Origin: a virus
IMG/VR virus record: IMGVR_UViG_3300008261_001827
Coordinates: 1-44,893 of that record
Reading direction: 5' to 3' (one strand)
Length of the DNA: 44,893 nucleotides
A program made the translations under genes and the position numbers. Below the pieces are notes generated by a model, which searched no databases, was not told where the DNA came from, and saw nothing but the letters and a program-made list of their open reading frames with translations. Positions within the stretch are counted from its first letter, which is position 1, and the number at the start of each line of letters is the position of its first letter. Shown here piece by piece: positions 7,794 through 15,908 of the stretch.

Positions 7794-9128
7794 ATGGCTA
7801 CGCAAGATGACATAAACAACTTTACTTCTAGTAATTCTGTCGGATGCTTTTTAAAGCTAGCAGCACAAACATACGTTGATACTACGAATAGAAGTATTTC
7901 TGTTGCGACCGTAGACGATCTTCCGGACTTAAGCGGTAATACTATTATACCAGGAACTATATTTTACGTTGAAAGTTTGGGTGTTCCAGTAATTGCGCAA
8001 GTCGGGTGCTGGAGCGGATTGGATAACCGTCAGTTAAGAAGCGATTTTAATACGAATTTAATTTACGCGTGGGGGTTTCCTACTTCAGGACGCCTAGGTG
8101 ATAATACTACTGTGTCTAAATCTTCTCCAGTGTTAGTCGCTGGAGGGTTTAATGACTGGCAAGCAGTAAGCGGCACTGGCTCGCATGCCTTAGGCATACG
8201 TTCTAATGGAATCGCTTGGGCTTGGGGTGCTGGTACTTCTGGAGAACTTGGTGATAATACAACAGTTGATAAATCTTCTCCAGTGTCAGTCGTTGGTGGC
8301 TTTACAGACTGGTGTCAAGTAAGCGGTGGTGGTGTTCACAGTTTGGGTATTCGTACTAATGGAACTGCATGGGGTTGGGGCGCAAACACTTTTGGCAATA
8401 TTGGTGATAACACCGGTGGTGGTAAATCTTCTCCTGTGTCAGTCGTAGGTGGCTTTACAGACTGGTGTCAAGTGAGCGCTGGGAACGCTCACAGTCTAGG
8501 TGTTCGTACTAATGGAACTGCATGGGGTTGGGGATGTAATACTGGCGGTGGACAACTTGGCGACAACACGACAGCGACTAAATCATCACCAGTATCGGTT
8601 GTTGGCGGCTTTACAGACTGGTGCCAAGTAAGTGCGTCGGTGCACAGTCTAGGTGTTCGCCAAAATGGCACCGCCTGGGCTTGGGGGGATGGAGCATGCG
8701 GGCGTCTTGGTGATTACACTACAGTTGCTAAATCTTCTCCAGTGTTAGTCGTCGGCGGGTTCACGGACTGGTGTCAAGTAAGCGCAGCAAGATGCCATAG
8801 TCTAGGTGTTCGACAGAACGGGACCGCTTGGGCTTGGGGTCTTGGAACTGACGGCCGTCTCGGTGACAACACTGTAGCTGCCAAATCTTCTCCAGTGTCA
8901 GTCGTCGGTGGCTTTACGAACTGGTGTCAGGTGGCTACAGGCTGCACCCACAGCATAGGTGTCCGACAGAACGGAACTGTCTGGTCTTGGGGTGACAACA
9001 CCTTTGGACAACTAGGTCACGGCACTTTGGTTGCTAGATCTTCTCCAGTGTCAGTTGCTGGTGGGTTAACCGGCTGGAGTCAAGTTAGCGCAGGCATAGT
9101 GTTCAGCACAGCCGTAAGAGCAGTATAG
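7794..9128 (+). CDS. RCC1-like seven-bladed propeller protein F (putative adhesin)
   Basis: The product has 444 residues. Residues 1-90 are the attachment region, with a divergent module (VDDLPDLSGN, then IIPGTIFYVE). Seven RCC1-type blades follow from residue 91. Blade four has one extra Gly in its loop (CNTGGGQLGD), and one blade lost two residues before HSLG (SASVHSLG). So small in-frame length changes fall in the same two loops that vary by substitution. The gene starts right after the stop of gene E with an AAAGGA site. It ends the array; a TATAAATA box follows 17 bases after its stop. Confidence 0.8.
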   Translation: MATQDDINNFTSSNSVGCFLKLAAQTYVDTTNRSISVATVDDLPDLSGNTIIPGTIFYVESLGVPVIAQVGCWSGLDNRQLRSDFNTNLIYAWGFPTSGRLGDNTTVSKSSPVLVAGGFNDWQAVSGTGSHALGIRSNGIAWAWGAGTSGELGDNTTVDKSSPVSVVGGFTDWCQVSGGGVHSLGIRTNGTAWGWGANTFGNIGDNTGGGKSSPVSVVGGFTDWCQVSAGNAHSLGVRTNGTAWGWGCNTGGGQLGDNTTATKSSPVSVVGGFTDWCQVSASVHSLGVRQNGTAWAWGDGACGRLGDYTTVAKSSPVLVVGGFTDWCQVSAARCHSLGVRQNGTAWAWGLGTDGRLGDNTVAAKSSPVSVVGGFTNWCQVATGCTHSIGVRQNGTVWSWGDNTFGQLGHGTLVARSSPVSVAGGLTGWSQVSAGIVFSTAVRAV

Positions 9129-9144
9129 CATCATAGTTTTTTTG

Positions 9145-9152
9145 TATAAATA
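9145..9152 (+). promoter_or_regulatory. T4-type late promoter (TATAAATA)
   Basis: A perfect TATAAATA followed by GAG lies after a T-run, 108 bases upstream of the first glycan-island gene. T4-like phages use this box with gp55/gp33/gp45 for late transcription. It implies that the glycan island is expressed with virion genes. The leader 9153-9259 is AT-rich and holds a small inverted repeat (GCTAT 9161-9165, ATAGC 9173-9177); no gene is seen there. Confidence 0.7.
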
Positions 9153-9259
9153 GAGTAGAAGCTATTAAACTCATAGCGTCGCAAAAAGATCTTATATAAA
9201 ATTTTAGACTTTTTGAGTAATTTTAATATTACAAACTTTTAATATGAAAGGTGATTTAA

Positions 9260-9820
9260 ATGAAGATTAATCTTGGCGCTGGTGGAACGAAGCTCGATGG
9301 TTTTGTAACTCTAGATTACGACCCGCTTGAAAATCCAGACTATATCGTAGATCTGGAAAAAGACACACTGCCATTCGAAGATAGCACAGTTGAAGTTGTT
9401 ATCGCTCATCACATACTCGAACATCTTGGGCCTGGTTATTTCCATTGCCTTAAAGAAATCTATCGAGTCTGTAAGCATGGAGCGACGATAGACATTCGTG
9501 TTCCGCATCATCGGCACGACTACTTCTACGACGACCCAACACATCGTAGACCAATTACTGTTGGTGGTCTTCTTCTTTTTAGTAAGAAACATAATAAACT
9601 ATGCAGGGAACAAGGCGCTGCGTCAAGCAGACTCGGTGATTACTTTAAAGTTGACTTTGAGATCCTAGATTACAACTATATGCCATCTCAGCAATACCGA
9701 GATCAGTTTGTTGGTGAACCGAGAGATGTTGTTGAAAAGTATCTTCGCGAACACAATAACATTATTGAAGAACTCTGGGTGAATTTAGTGGTGATCAAAG
9801 ATGAACACGGCGGAAAATAA
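9260..9820 (+). CDS. Class I SAM-dependent methyltransferase
   Basis: The product has 186 residues. Motif I of the Rossmann methyltransferase fold is near the N terminus (NLGAGG, residues 4-9), the acidic LDYDP follows motif II, and VIAHHILEHL is the motif IV region typical of the Methyltransf_11 group. A YRVCKHGATIDIRVPHH stretch follows, as in enzymes that act on sugars or small molecules. A ribosome binding site (AAAGG) lies around 9247-9251. The next gene starts 20 bases inside its end. It leads the glycan island, so the substrate is probably a sugar or glycan intermediate; the exact target cannot be told. Confidence 0.7.
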   Translation: MKINLGAGGTKLDGFVTLDYDPLENPDYIVDLEKDTLPFEDSTVEVVIAHHILEHLGPGYFHCLKEIYRVCKHGATIDIRVPHHRHDYFYDDPTHRRPITVGGLLLFSKKHNKLCREQGAASSRLGDYFKVDFEILDYNYMPSQQYRDQFVGEPRDVVEKYLREHNNIIEELWVNLVVIKDEHGGK

Positions 9821-11150
9821 ATTTAAGATAGAAGATCTAAAACCCGTTGTAATGGATCTTCTATCTCACGAAAAACGCGAAATCGTATTTGATATTCTTA
9901 ACATGTATTTTCAAAGAGCAGAGGGTATAGGGGACTTTGATGCTCTTGGATATCTGGCACTAAAAGCAGAACACCGCGATTTGTATCTGAAATGTGCAGA
10001 AGCTGCATATACGAAGGCCGAAAGTCCTCAACAACTATACATCGCCAGATCAAACCTCTATAAAGCATATAACGCAATGAATATGCCGGATGATGCTCTA
10101 TTCTATATTAATCTAAATCTGATGATCACGCCGGATGACTTTGAGACTCAGACTCAAAAAGCGTTTAATATCGCACTCAAGGGAGATAGAACGGCGTCAG
10201 AAAAGATACTGTTAGACTTACTTGAAAAACATCCAGAGAAGCGAGAGGACATGAGAAGTGCTCTGTCGGGTAAAACGCTTCGTGAAGGAAAACTTGCAGA
10301 GGGAGTCTTGTCGTTCCTTGGGACGTTTAAGCCAAAGAGTGGCAAGTTTGATGATGCTCTTAAGATGAAGCGGTGGACCGGAGCAATTCAACCAGGTAAG
10401 ACTGTCTATATAGAGGGAGAGGGAGGTATAGGTGACGAGATCATCAACATTCGCTTTTTCAAATATCTTAAAGACTTAGGAATGAGACCAATACTCTACT
10501 CGTCGTGGTCTAAGTATCGCGAAGACACCGTGAATATGTTTCGTAGAAATGGGTTTGAAGTAATAACTGAGTACTATTCAATTGATCGGACACAACTATG
10601 GGCACCGATGATGAGTCTTCCAGGGTATCTCAATCTCGACGAATCTAAATTGTGGTATGGTTCGTATCTTAAACCTTTGAATGATCCAAAGAATAAAATC
10701 AATAGCACTAAGTTTAAAATTGGTATCAAGTGTTCAGGAAATCCATACTTTTCGCAAGATGAGTATCGTAAGATACCAATCGAAAAGATGTTAGAATACT
10801 TACCAGAGAACGCAGAGATCTATTACATCGACAAGCAGCCAATAAATAATCCTAGAGTAATAGATCTATCGTCAAGAATAGAAACTTGGGAAGATACACT
10901 CGACTTTATTGAACAGATGGACTGTATCGTAAGTTCGTGCACGAGCTTGGTTCATGCCGCTGGCGCTATCGGAAAAACATCTTTTGTTGTAGTTCCAATT
11001 GCGGAGTATTACATTTGGTCTACTTCCAGTAAGACGTCAAAGTCTCCTTGGTATGGAGATAACTTTCAAGTACACAAACAGACTAAAGTTCGAAGCTGGG
11101 ACGAACCTCTGCAATGCGTAAATGAACAACTTTTGAAATTGATTGGATAA
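9801..11150 (+). CDS. TPR-containing GT9-like glycosyltransferase
   Basis: The product has 449 residues. The N-terminal half (about 30-190) is helical, TPR-like repeats (for example SNLYKAYNAMNMPDDALFY). The C-terminal half begins with EGEGGIGDEIINIRFF at about 205, the typical start of GT-B enzymes of the heptosyltransferase/GT9 type attached to TPRs. It ends with DCIVSSCTSLVHAAGAIGK, the nucleotide-sugar-binding donor motif. TPR plus GT9-like domains occur in enzymes that glycosylate proteins or surface polymers. The frame overlaps the previous gene by 20 bases. With the HldE/HldD-like genes in the same island, a heptose donor is possible but unproven. Confidence 0.65.
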   Translation: MNTAENKFKIEDLKPVVMDLLSHEKREIVFDILNMYFQRAEGIGDFDALGYLALKAEHRDLYLKCAEAAYTKAESPQQLYIARSNLYKAYNAMNMPDDALFYINLNLMITPDDFETQTQKAFNIALKGDRTASEKILLDLLEKHPEKREDMRSALSGKTLREGKLAEGVLSFLGTFKPKSGKFDDALKMKRWTGAIQPGKTVYIEGEGGIGDEIINIRFFKYLKDLGMRPILYSSWSKYREDTVNMFRRNGFEVITEYYSIDRTQLWAPMMSLPGYLNLDESKLWYGSYLKPLNDPKNKINSTKFKIGIKCSGNPYFSQDEYRKIPIEKMLEYLPENAEIYYIDKQPINNPRVIDLSSRIETWEDTLDFIEQMDCIVSSCTSLVHAAGAIGKTSFVVVPIAEYYIWSTSSKTSKSPWYGDNFQVHKQTKVRSWDEPLQCVNEQLLKLIG

Positions 11151-11152
11151 TT

Positions 11153-11929
11153 ATGAACAAAACATATCACTTCATAACAGGTCTGCCTCGGTCGGGTTCA
11201 ACTCTGTTATCATCTATACTTCGTCAGAACCCAAGGTTTCACGCTTCAATTACTGACCCACTGGCAAGTCTAGTTAAGGGAGTTATTGAACATAGTCAAG
11301 ACGCTCCTGGAATGAAATCTGAAGTTCCTGTTGAACGCAGAAAGAACCTTGTGCGGCATTTATTCGAAGGTTACTACGAAGACGTCGATAGGCCAGTAGT
11401 ATTCAATACAAATAGAGCATGGACATACCTAACAAATGTTACTCGTGATCTCTATCCAAAATCAAAATACATAGTTTGTGTAAGGGATTTGAATTGGGTA
11501 ATAGACAGCTTTGAGTCTGCCCATCGCAGAAATCCATTCTCCACAAACACGGTGACTGGTGGCGTAGGAAGTTCAGTGTATCAACGAGTAGATAGTCTTA
11601 TGAAGGAAGACGGGGTTGTAGGTTTTCCATACGTTGGAATTAAGCAGGCTCTTACTGGTCATGATCAGCCACTTCTGTTCTTATTAGAATACGACTTGTT
11701 GTGCAAGCAGCCAAAAGAAATGATGAAAGCTCTTTACAACTTCATAGAAGAACCTTATTTTGAACATGATTTTAATAATGTAGAAGCTTCTTGGGATGAG
11801 TACGACGCAGAGATTGGTATTAAACTTCACGACGTTCGTAAGAAAGTTGAATTCCGCGAAAGAAAGTTTATACTTCCACCAGATATCCTTAATAAGCACG
11901 CAAATATGGAATTTTGGCGACAACTATGA
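11153..11929 (+). CDS. PAPS-dependent sulfotransferase
   Basis: The product has 258 residues. The 5'-phosphosulfate-binding loop is visible at residues 11-20 (LPRSGSTLLS), and the 3'-phosphate-binding segment follows about 100 residues later (YIVCVRDLNWVIDSFESAHR). These are the two diagnostic PAPS-contact motifs of the Sulfotransfer family. The enzyme would move a sulfate from PAPS to a hydroxyl or amino group, probably on a sugar given the island. No signal peptide is seen, so it should act in the cytoplasm. The next gene starts at its stop (ATGA). No PAPS-synthesis gene is seen in the window, so PAPS would come from the host. Confidence 0.75.
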   Translation: MNKTYHFITGLPRSGSTLLSSILRQNPRFHASITDPLASLVKGVIEHSQDAPGMKSEVPVERRKNLVRHLFEGYYEDVDRPVVFNTNRAWTYLTNVTRDLYPKSKYIVCVRDLNWVIDSFESAHRRNPFSTNTVTGGVGSSVYQRVDSLMKEDGVVGFPYVGIKQALTGHDQPLLFLLEYDLLCKQPKEMMKALYNFIEEPYFEHDFNNVEASWDEYDAEIGIKLHDVRKKVEFRERKFILPPDILNKHANMEFWRQL

Positions 11930-12552
11930 CTATAATAAAAAGAGAAGATGGTTTATATTGGCCAGAAATCGATGTCGATTCTTGCTATACATGGACTAAT
12001 GTTGAATTATACACCGTAGATTCAATAGTAGGATCTCTTAAGAATAAGCGCACAATAATTCACGCGGGTGGAAACGTTGGAGCATACACTTTAAAATTTG
12101 CCGAAGCATTCGAGACAGTTTATGTGTTTGAACCGGATGTTACAAACTTCAAGTGTCTATGCATGAATACTGCAGATCATGAAAACGTATTTCAGTTTAG
12201 AGCAGCACTAGGTAGTAAGGCATCGCAAGTTTCTATCACTAATGACACTCCAGAAAATTGCGGTACGTTTCGTGTAAAGGAAGATGGAAACATTCCTGTA
12301 ATAACGATAGACAGTCTTGGATTGACAGACATAGATTGTATACATTTAGATGTTGAAGGTTACGAAATGAATGCATTACTCGGAGCAGAGAACACTATAA
12401 AACTGCATCGTCCATTAATTGTAGTAGAATGGCTGGATCACGGTAAAAATTATGGTTGGGATAAAAAAGATATTATGAACTTTCTGCTTGATATGGGATA
12501 TAATCAAATGAAACAAATCGGTTCTGATATGATGTTTAAAAATGAAAATTGA
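11926..12552 (+). CDS. FkbM-family methyltransferase
   Basis: The product has 208 residues. IIHAGGNVGAYTLKFA is motif I, VYVFEPD is motif II, and IDCIHLDVEGYEMNALLGAE matches the FkbM signature (I-D-x-h-D-h-E-G-x-E). FkbM proteins O-methylate hydroxyls, often on sugars. A TTG at 11914 extends the frame, but the ATG at 11926 overlaps the sulfotransferase stop as ATGA, the pattern used repeatedly in this island, so that start is preferred. It overlaps the next gene by 11 bases. The substrate is unknown; methylation of a sugar hydroxyl on the same glycan as the sulfotransferase is plausible. Confidence 0.75.
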   Translation: MTIIKREDGLYWPEIDVDSCYTWTNVELYTVDSIVGSLKNKRTIIHAGGNVGAYTLKFAEAFETVYVFEPDVTNFKCLCMNTADHENVFQFRAALGSKASQVSITNDTPENCGTFRVKEDGNIPVITIDSLGLTDIDCIHLDVEGYEMNALLGAENTIKLHRPLIVVEWLDHGKNYGWDKKDIMNFLLDMGYNQMKQIGSDMMFKNEN

Positions 12553-13324
12553 TATATTTTTACGAACTTGCGACGTCACAAACGTTCATACTGATTGGCG
12601 AGTTAGATACCACGGAATTGAAAAATCAGATCTTATTGTAGGATGTGTATCATCTTTAGTAAACGCAATAAATAATACTAAAGGAATGGATATTAATCTG
12701 ACGGTTCTCGACGATCATTCTTCAGAAGATACGGTTCAAAGAATCAAAGAGATCATTCAGAAAGTAGAAAATTCTAAACTAATACAACTCGATCAAAGTG
12801 GATACAATCATTCTGCTCATCAGCAGTGGATCCTTTGTAGGGATAGCAATTCGGACTTAGTGTATTCTGTTGAAGACGACTATCTTCACTGCCCCTCGGC
12901 AATACAGGAAATGGTTGACTCGTTTTATATGTTTTGCGATAGATTGAAACGAGAAGACATAGTGATATATCCATTCGACGAGCCGTCTGAATACGATCCT
13001 CCTGCTAGAACAGACTTCATAGTCCATGGCTCTGCTCGTCACTGGAGAACTGGAATATTTACAACAAACGTCATGATGACTACTCCAAAAATGTTTCGTG
13101 ACAACTGGGAACTTTTCGAGGTTCTTGCTCTTAAGTATAACGGTGACTATCTTAATCCGAGAACGGAACACTACGAAGAGTCAAATACGATCTGGAAGAT
13201 ATGGCAGAGCAACAAAGCGATTAGATTCAATCCGATCCCAAGTCTTGCATTACATATGCAATTTGAGCAACAGAAAGATCCTTTTATAGAATGGCAACAA
13301 TGGTGGAAAGATTACGCAAAATGA
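12542..13324 (+). CDS. GT2-like (GT-A) glycosyltransferase
   Basis: The product has 260 residues. The N terminus reads IFLRTCD, followed by INLTVLDDHSSEDTVQRI and, at about residue 115, SDLVYSVEDDYLHCPSAI. The last is the acidic E-D-D motif expected to hold the divalent metal and nucleotide-sugar in GT-A enzymes. A partner of similar layout is encoded at 15877-16680 (LQTCD, IAIFDDHSTQETV, LVYQVQDDYLF), so the two are paralogs. Both end with a conserved ALHMQ-E-DP-W segment. No membrane segments are seen, so the enzyme should be cytoplasmic. Donor and acceptor are unknown. The stop overlaps the next start (ATGA). Confidence 0.6.
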   Translation: MKIDIFLRTCDVTNVHTDWRVRYHGIEKSDLIVGCVSSLVNAINNTKGMDINLTVLDDHSSEDTVQRIKEIIQKVENSKLIQLDQSGYNHSAHQQWILCRDSNSDLVYSVEDDYLHCPSAIQEMVDSFYMFCDRLKREDIVIYPFDEPSEYDPPARTDFIVHGSARHWRTGIFTTNVMMTTPKMFRDNWELFEVLALKYNGDYLNPRTEHYEESNTIWKIWQSNKAIRFNPIPSLALHMQFEQQKDPFIEWQQWWKDYAK

Positions 13325-14256
13325 ACACTACATTTATTATTAACGGCGGTGCAGGAAGAGTAATTGCAGCGATACCTGCATTAGAAAAATTTCATAGACT
13401 AAATCCAAAGAATGATTTTAGAGTAATCGTTCACGGGTGGCAAGACTTATATTGGAGCCATCCTATTCTTCAACCAAGAACGATAGGAATTCATCAAAAG
13501 AATATCTTTGAAGAGTACGTAAAGAATTATAATCTAGTGTGCCCAGAACCTTATTATATACACGACTACTACAATCAAAAGATATCACTAGCTGAAGCAT
13601 TTGACCGTCAAATAAATAATACGACGGATCATAAGGATCTCGAAAAGCCTAACCTATACATCAGCACCTATGAGCGTACATCTGTTCAGAGAATTGTTGA
13701 AGAGTTTAAGCAGATACATAAGAAGAATAAAGTAGTGGTATTTCAGCCTTATGGAAGTACTATGACGATTTCAAACAATAGACCATACGATATTTCAAAC
13801 AGAAGTTTAGATGTCGATGACTACTTAAAGATCGGAAAGTTTTTAAACGATAAAGACTGTCTAATCTTCTTCTTTGGTAACAGAGAACTCAAACATCCTG
13901 GAGATAACTTTAGCGCGGATCTAACTAACTTTAATCCTGAACTAAGAATGTACATGGCTCTAATAAGCGAGTGTGATTATTTCGTAGGATGCGATAGCGT
14001 AGGTCAACATATGGCTAGAGCTTTTGATAAACCCGGATCTGTGTTTATGGGTAGTACGTTTGAAAAGAACGTAAGTTATCCTGACCATTTTAAATTCTTT
14101 AGAAAACAGGGACAAGATCCAGTTTACAGTCCGATTCGCCTTGGTGGAGTAGAATCGGACTTCACGGACAGATTGAATGACGGAATCATGAATTTTTCTG
14201 CGAACGAAATTAACGAGTCCTGCCAAGTAATACTTAAAGACATATATGACGAATAA
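13321..14256 (+). CDS. GT9/heptosyltransferase-like glycosyltransferase
   Basis: The product has 311 residues. The start at 13321 is chosen over the in-frame 13291 because it overlaps the previous stop as ATGA. The N terminus (FIINGGAGRVIAAIPALEKF) is the GT-B opening of ADP-heptose:LPS heptosyltransferase-like proteins. Near residue 215-240 come MYMALISECDYFVGCDSVGQHMARAF and KPGSVFMGST, matching the donor-site D-S-G/V-x2-H-x-A pattern of GT9. Family membership is moderately secure. Use of ADP-heptose is inferred from the heptose-pathway genes downstream. It is distinct from the TPR-linked relative at 9801. Confidence 0.6.
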   Translation: MNTTFIINGGAGRVIAAIPALEKFHRLNPKNDFRVIVHGWQDLYWSHPILQPRTIGIHQKNIFEEYVKNYNLVCPEPYYIHDYYNQKISLAEAFDRQINNTTDHKDLEKPNLYISTYERTSVQRIVEEFKQIHKKNKVVVFQPYGSTMTISNNRPYDISNRSLDVDDYLKIGKFLNDKDCLIFFFGNRELKHPGDNFSADLTNFNPELRMYMALISECDYFVGCDSVGQHMARAFDKPGSVFMGSTFEKNVSYPDHFKFFRKQGQDPVYSPIRLGGVESDFTDRLNDGIMNFSANEINESCQVILKDIYDE

Positions 14257-14267
14257 TTGGAGAATCT

Positions 14268-14813
14268 ATGAGTAACACAAATTTTTCTGTAAATCGTTCT
14301 GTAATTAATTATATCCACGCAAGAGACTACTTTCCGAAAGATGAAGTAGAACAACTTCGGCCTCTTGTGCAAGATGTGCATTGGGTAGATAAAAAGTTTG
14401 GTAAAGAGATGGAGCATTTCAATCTCATCTTCAACGACATCGATCTTGTAATCGGTAAGATGGTTGGCGACATAGTTGAGATAGATAGAGCAGCGTCAGG
14501 AACCCTTCGTAGAACAATACACGAAGTAATACACTTCGAAGATTTTGCAGACTTAAACGACTGGAGATTCGTCGTTTCACTCGAAGAAAATGAATTTAAG
14601 ACATATATACACAAAGATGGATATAAGAGTGTTCTTGATTTTATTAAAGATGAAGAGAGTCAAGATAAAGAACTCGACTATCTTAATAATGACGAATGGG
14701 AAGTAGAGACATCAATAAAAATGAAACCAAACGATGTCTTATTCTATCGCCCATGGATCTTTCATTCATTTCAAGACGGCATACTTCACTACTACAAATT
14801 AAAAGTATTGTAA
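14268..14813 (+). CDS. Putative 2OG-Fe(II) oxygenase-like protein
   Basis: The product has 181 residues. An H-x-D pair is present at residues 115-117 (YIHKDG) and a distal His at 166 (RPWIFHSFQDG), followed by a basic residue near the end (YYKLKV). That spacing fits the double-stranded beta-helix of 2-oxoglutarate/Fe(II) oxygenases, which hydroxylate proteins, sugars or small molecules. The call rests on these residues only; a non-catalytic cupin-like fold is the main alternative. The start has a GGAGA site 5-10 bases upstream. Its place between glycosyltransferase genes suggests modification of the same product. A second oxygenase-like domain occurs in the fusion gene at 36359. Confidence 0.45.
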   Translation: MSNTNFSVNRSVINYIHARDYFPKDEVEQLRPLVQDVHWVDKKFGKEMEHFNLIFNDIDLVIGKMVGDIVEIDRAASGTLRRTIHEVIHFEDFADLNDWRFVVSLEENEFKTYIHKDGYKSVLDFIKDEESQDKELDYLNNDEWEVETSIKMKPNDVLFYRPWIFHSFQDGILHYYKLKVL

Positions 14814-14820
14814 GTGCATA

Positions 14821-15492
14821 ATGTCTATTAACGTTTATGTGGTTACTTCAACTATAGTTACAGGAATTGGCCACATAGATCCGCAGACTAGATTTTATGA
14901 AACTATCGAAACAATTAAGAGTATAAGAAAACAAGACAAAGATTCATATGTTATATTAATAGATAACTCTTTGTCTAAGTTGCCGGATGCTGAAGAGAAT
15001 TTAATATCGAGTATGGCTGACTATTACCTATACGTCGGAGATAGAAAGCAATGTATAGAATTCAACAAGAACGGAGTTCGTTCTGCCGGCGAAGCGTTTA
15101 TTCTTTTAGTATCCTTTGATGTTATTCGTAACGAAATTAGAAACGAAGTAAATAGAATATTCAAGGTGTCCGGAAGATACAGACTTACAGAAAGTTTTGA
15201 TCCGTTAGAGTACGACTCATTCAAAGGAAAATACTGTTTTAAGTCAAGAGAAGAAAACATGAGACACGATGAAACCGCGTGTTTCTTACATACACGCCTT
15301 TGGTCCTTTTGTTACACTTTATTAGATGACGCTAATGACTTATTAAGAAAGTCTCTTAAGACGATTTTTGAAAAAAATGTTAACATAGAAGAAGCCATGT
15401 TCGTTAACATAAATAAAAACTTGATAGCAGAAAAAGATATATTGCATTGTGAAGGTATGCTTGCTATGTGGAATGAAAAGGTATCAGAATGA
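14821..15492 (+). CDS. Unrecognised protein, possibly a GT-A-like glycosyltransferase
   Basis: The product has 223 residues. The N terminus has a beta-strand/turn pattern (VYVVTSTIV, then TIETIKSIRKQDKDSYVILIDNS) reminiscent of the nucleotide-binding half of GT-A enzymes. A FKVSGRYRL segment at about 116 resembles one found in glycan-modifying enzymes. No clear D-x-D metal motif is seen, so catalysis is doubtful. It is followed by the nucleotidyltransferase gene with an ATGA overlap, so it belongs to the same operon. No firm function is assigned. Confidence 0.4.
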   Translation: MSINVYVVTSTIVTGIGHIDPQTRFYETIETIKSIRKQDKDSYVILIDNSLSKLPDAEENLISSMADYYLYVGDRKQCIEFNKNGVRSAGEAFILLVSFDVIRNEIRNEVNRIFKVSGRYRLTESFDPLEYDSFKGKYCFKSREENMRHDETACFLHTRLWSFCYTLLDDANDLLRKSLKTIFEKNVNIEEAMFVNINKNLIAEKDILHCEGMLAMWNEKVSE

Positions 15493-15908
15493 AAGTATTC
15501 ATAAACGGAACTTTTGATATACTGCATCCTGGTCACATGCGGCTTATCACTTTTGCCTCAAACTACGGAGACTATCTAAAGATCGGCATAGACTCAGATA
15601 GTAGAGTTAAAAAACTAAAGGGCGCATCTCGACCAATCAATAACCAAGATACGAGAGCAACTATGCTTTTTCATGTGAAAGGCGTTGACGAAATTTCTAT
15701 CTTTGACAGTGAAGAAGAACTGATAAATATTATCAGAGAGTATGAACCGGACTATATGGTTGTCGGTTCTGACTACAGAAATAAAAAAGTGATAGGCAGC
15801 GAGTATGCAAAGAAACTGATATTCTTTGATAGAATAGAAGAATACTCTTCGACTCGAGTGATAGAAAAGATAAGAGATGAACGTACACTATGCGCTGCAA
15901 ACTTGTGA
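15489..15908 (+). CDS. rfaE2: HldE-type nucleotidyltransferase domain (stand-alone)
   Basis: The product has 139 residues. The class I nucleotidyltransferase signature is at residues 9-16 (FDILHPGH, with His13 and His16). It is followed by VKKLKGASRPINNQDTRA, the equivalent of the K-G-x-x-R-P-V/I-x-x-x-x-x-R segment of the HldE C-terminal domain. A VGSDY...VIGSEYAKK stretch and the STRVIEKI ending also match. HldE makes ADP-heptose from heptose-1-phosphate. The same fold includes glycerol-3-phosphate cytidylyltransferases, but the RPI and GSDYR features favour the heptose type. The matching kinase is a separate gene at 16658, as in split RfaE1/RfaE2 systems. It overlaps the next gene by 32 bases. 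Confidence 0.65.
   Translation: MKVFINGTFDILHPGHMRLITFASNYGDYLKIGIDSDSRVKKLKGASRPINNQDTRATMLFHVKGVDEISIFDSEEELINIIREYEPDYMVVGSDYRNKKVIGSEYAKKLIFFDRIEEYSSTRVIEKIRDERTLCAANL

Larger units (their letters stand above)
375..9128 (+). repeat. Array of 42 RCC1-blade coding repeats in six genes
   Basis: Six genes each contain seven copies of a roughly 150-bp unit. Framework segments are conserved at DNA level between genes, including perfect matches of 52 bp (1255-1306 = 1976-2027), 62 bp (1332-1393 = 7410-7471) and 49 bp (997-1045 = 3844-3892). The array is interrupted once by the DUF4376-like gene. Synonymous positions are shared along with coding ones, which argues for recent duplication or gene conversion rather than protein-level selection alone. 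Confidence 0.85.

Noticed and set aside
375-9128. Diversity-generating retroelement acting on the RCC1 loops
   Set aside because: No reverse transcriptase or template repeat is in the window, and variable codons include Met, Glu and varied third bases that A-to-N change of AAY codons would not give. It could still be looked for elsewhere in the genome.
375-9128. Eukaryotic-type RCC1 exchange factor captured from a host
   Set aside because: The N-G-T-A-W-A-W-G and G-D-(G/N)-T-T-V-x-K-S-S-P-V repeats are of the bacterial RCC1 type, and there is no other eukaryotic feature.
9153-9259. Small RNA or tRNA in the leader of the glycan island
   Set aside because: Only a weak five-base stem is visible; no cloverleaf or terminator.
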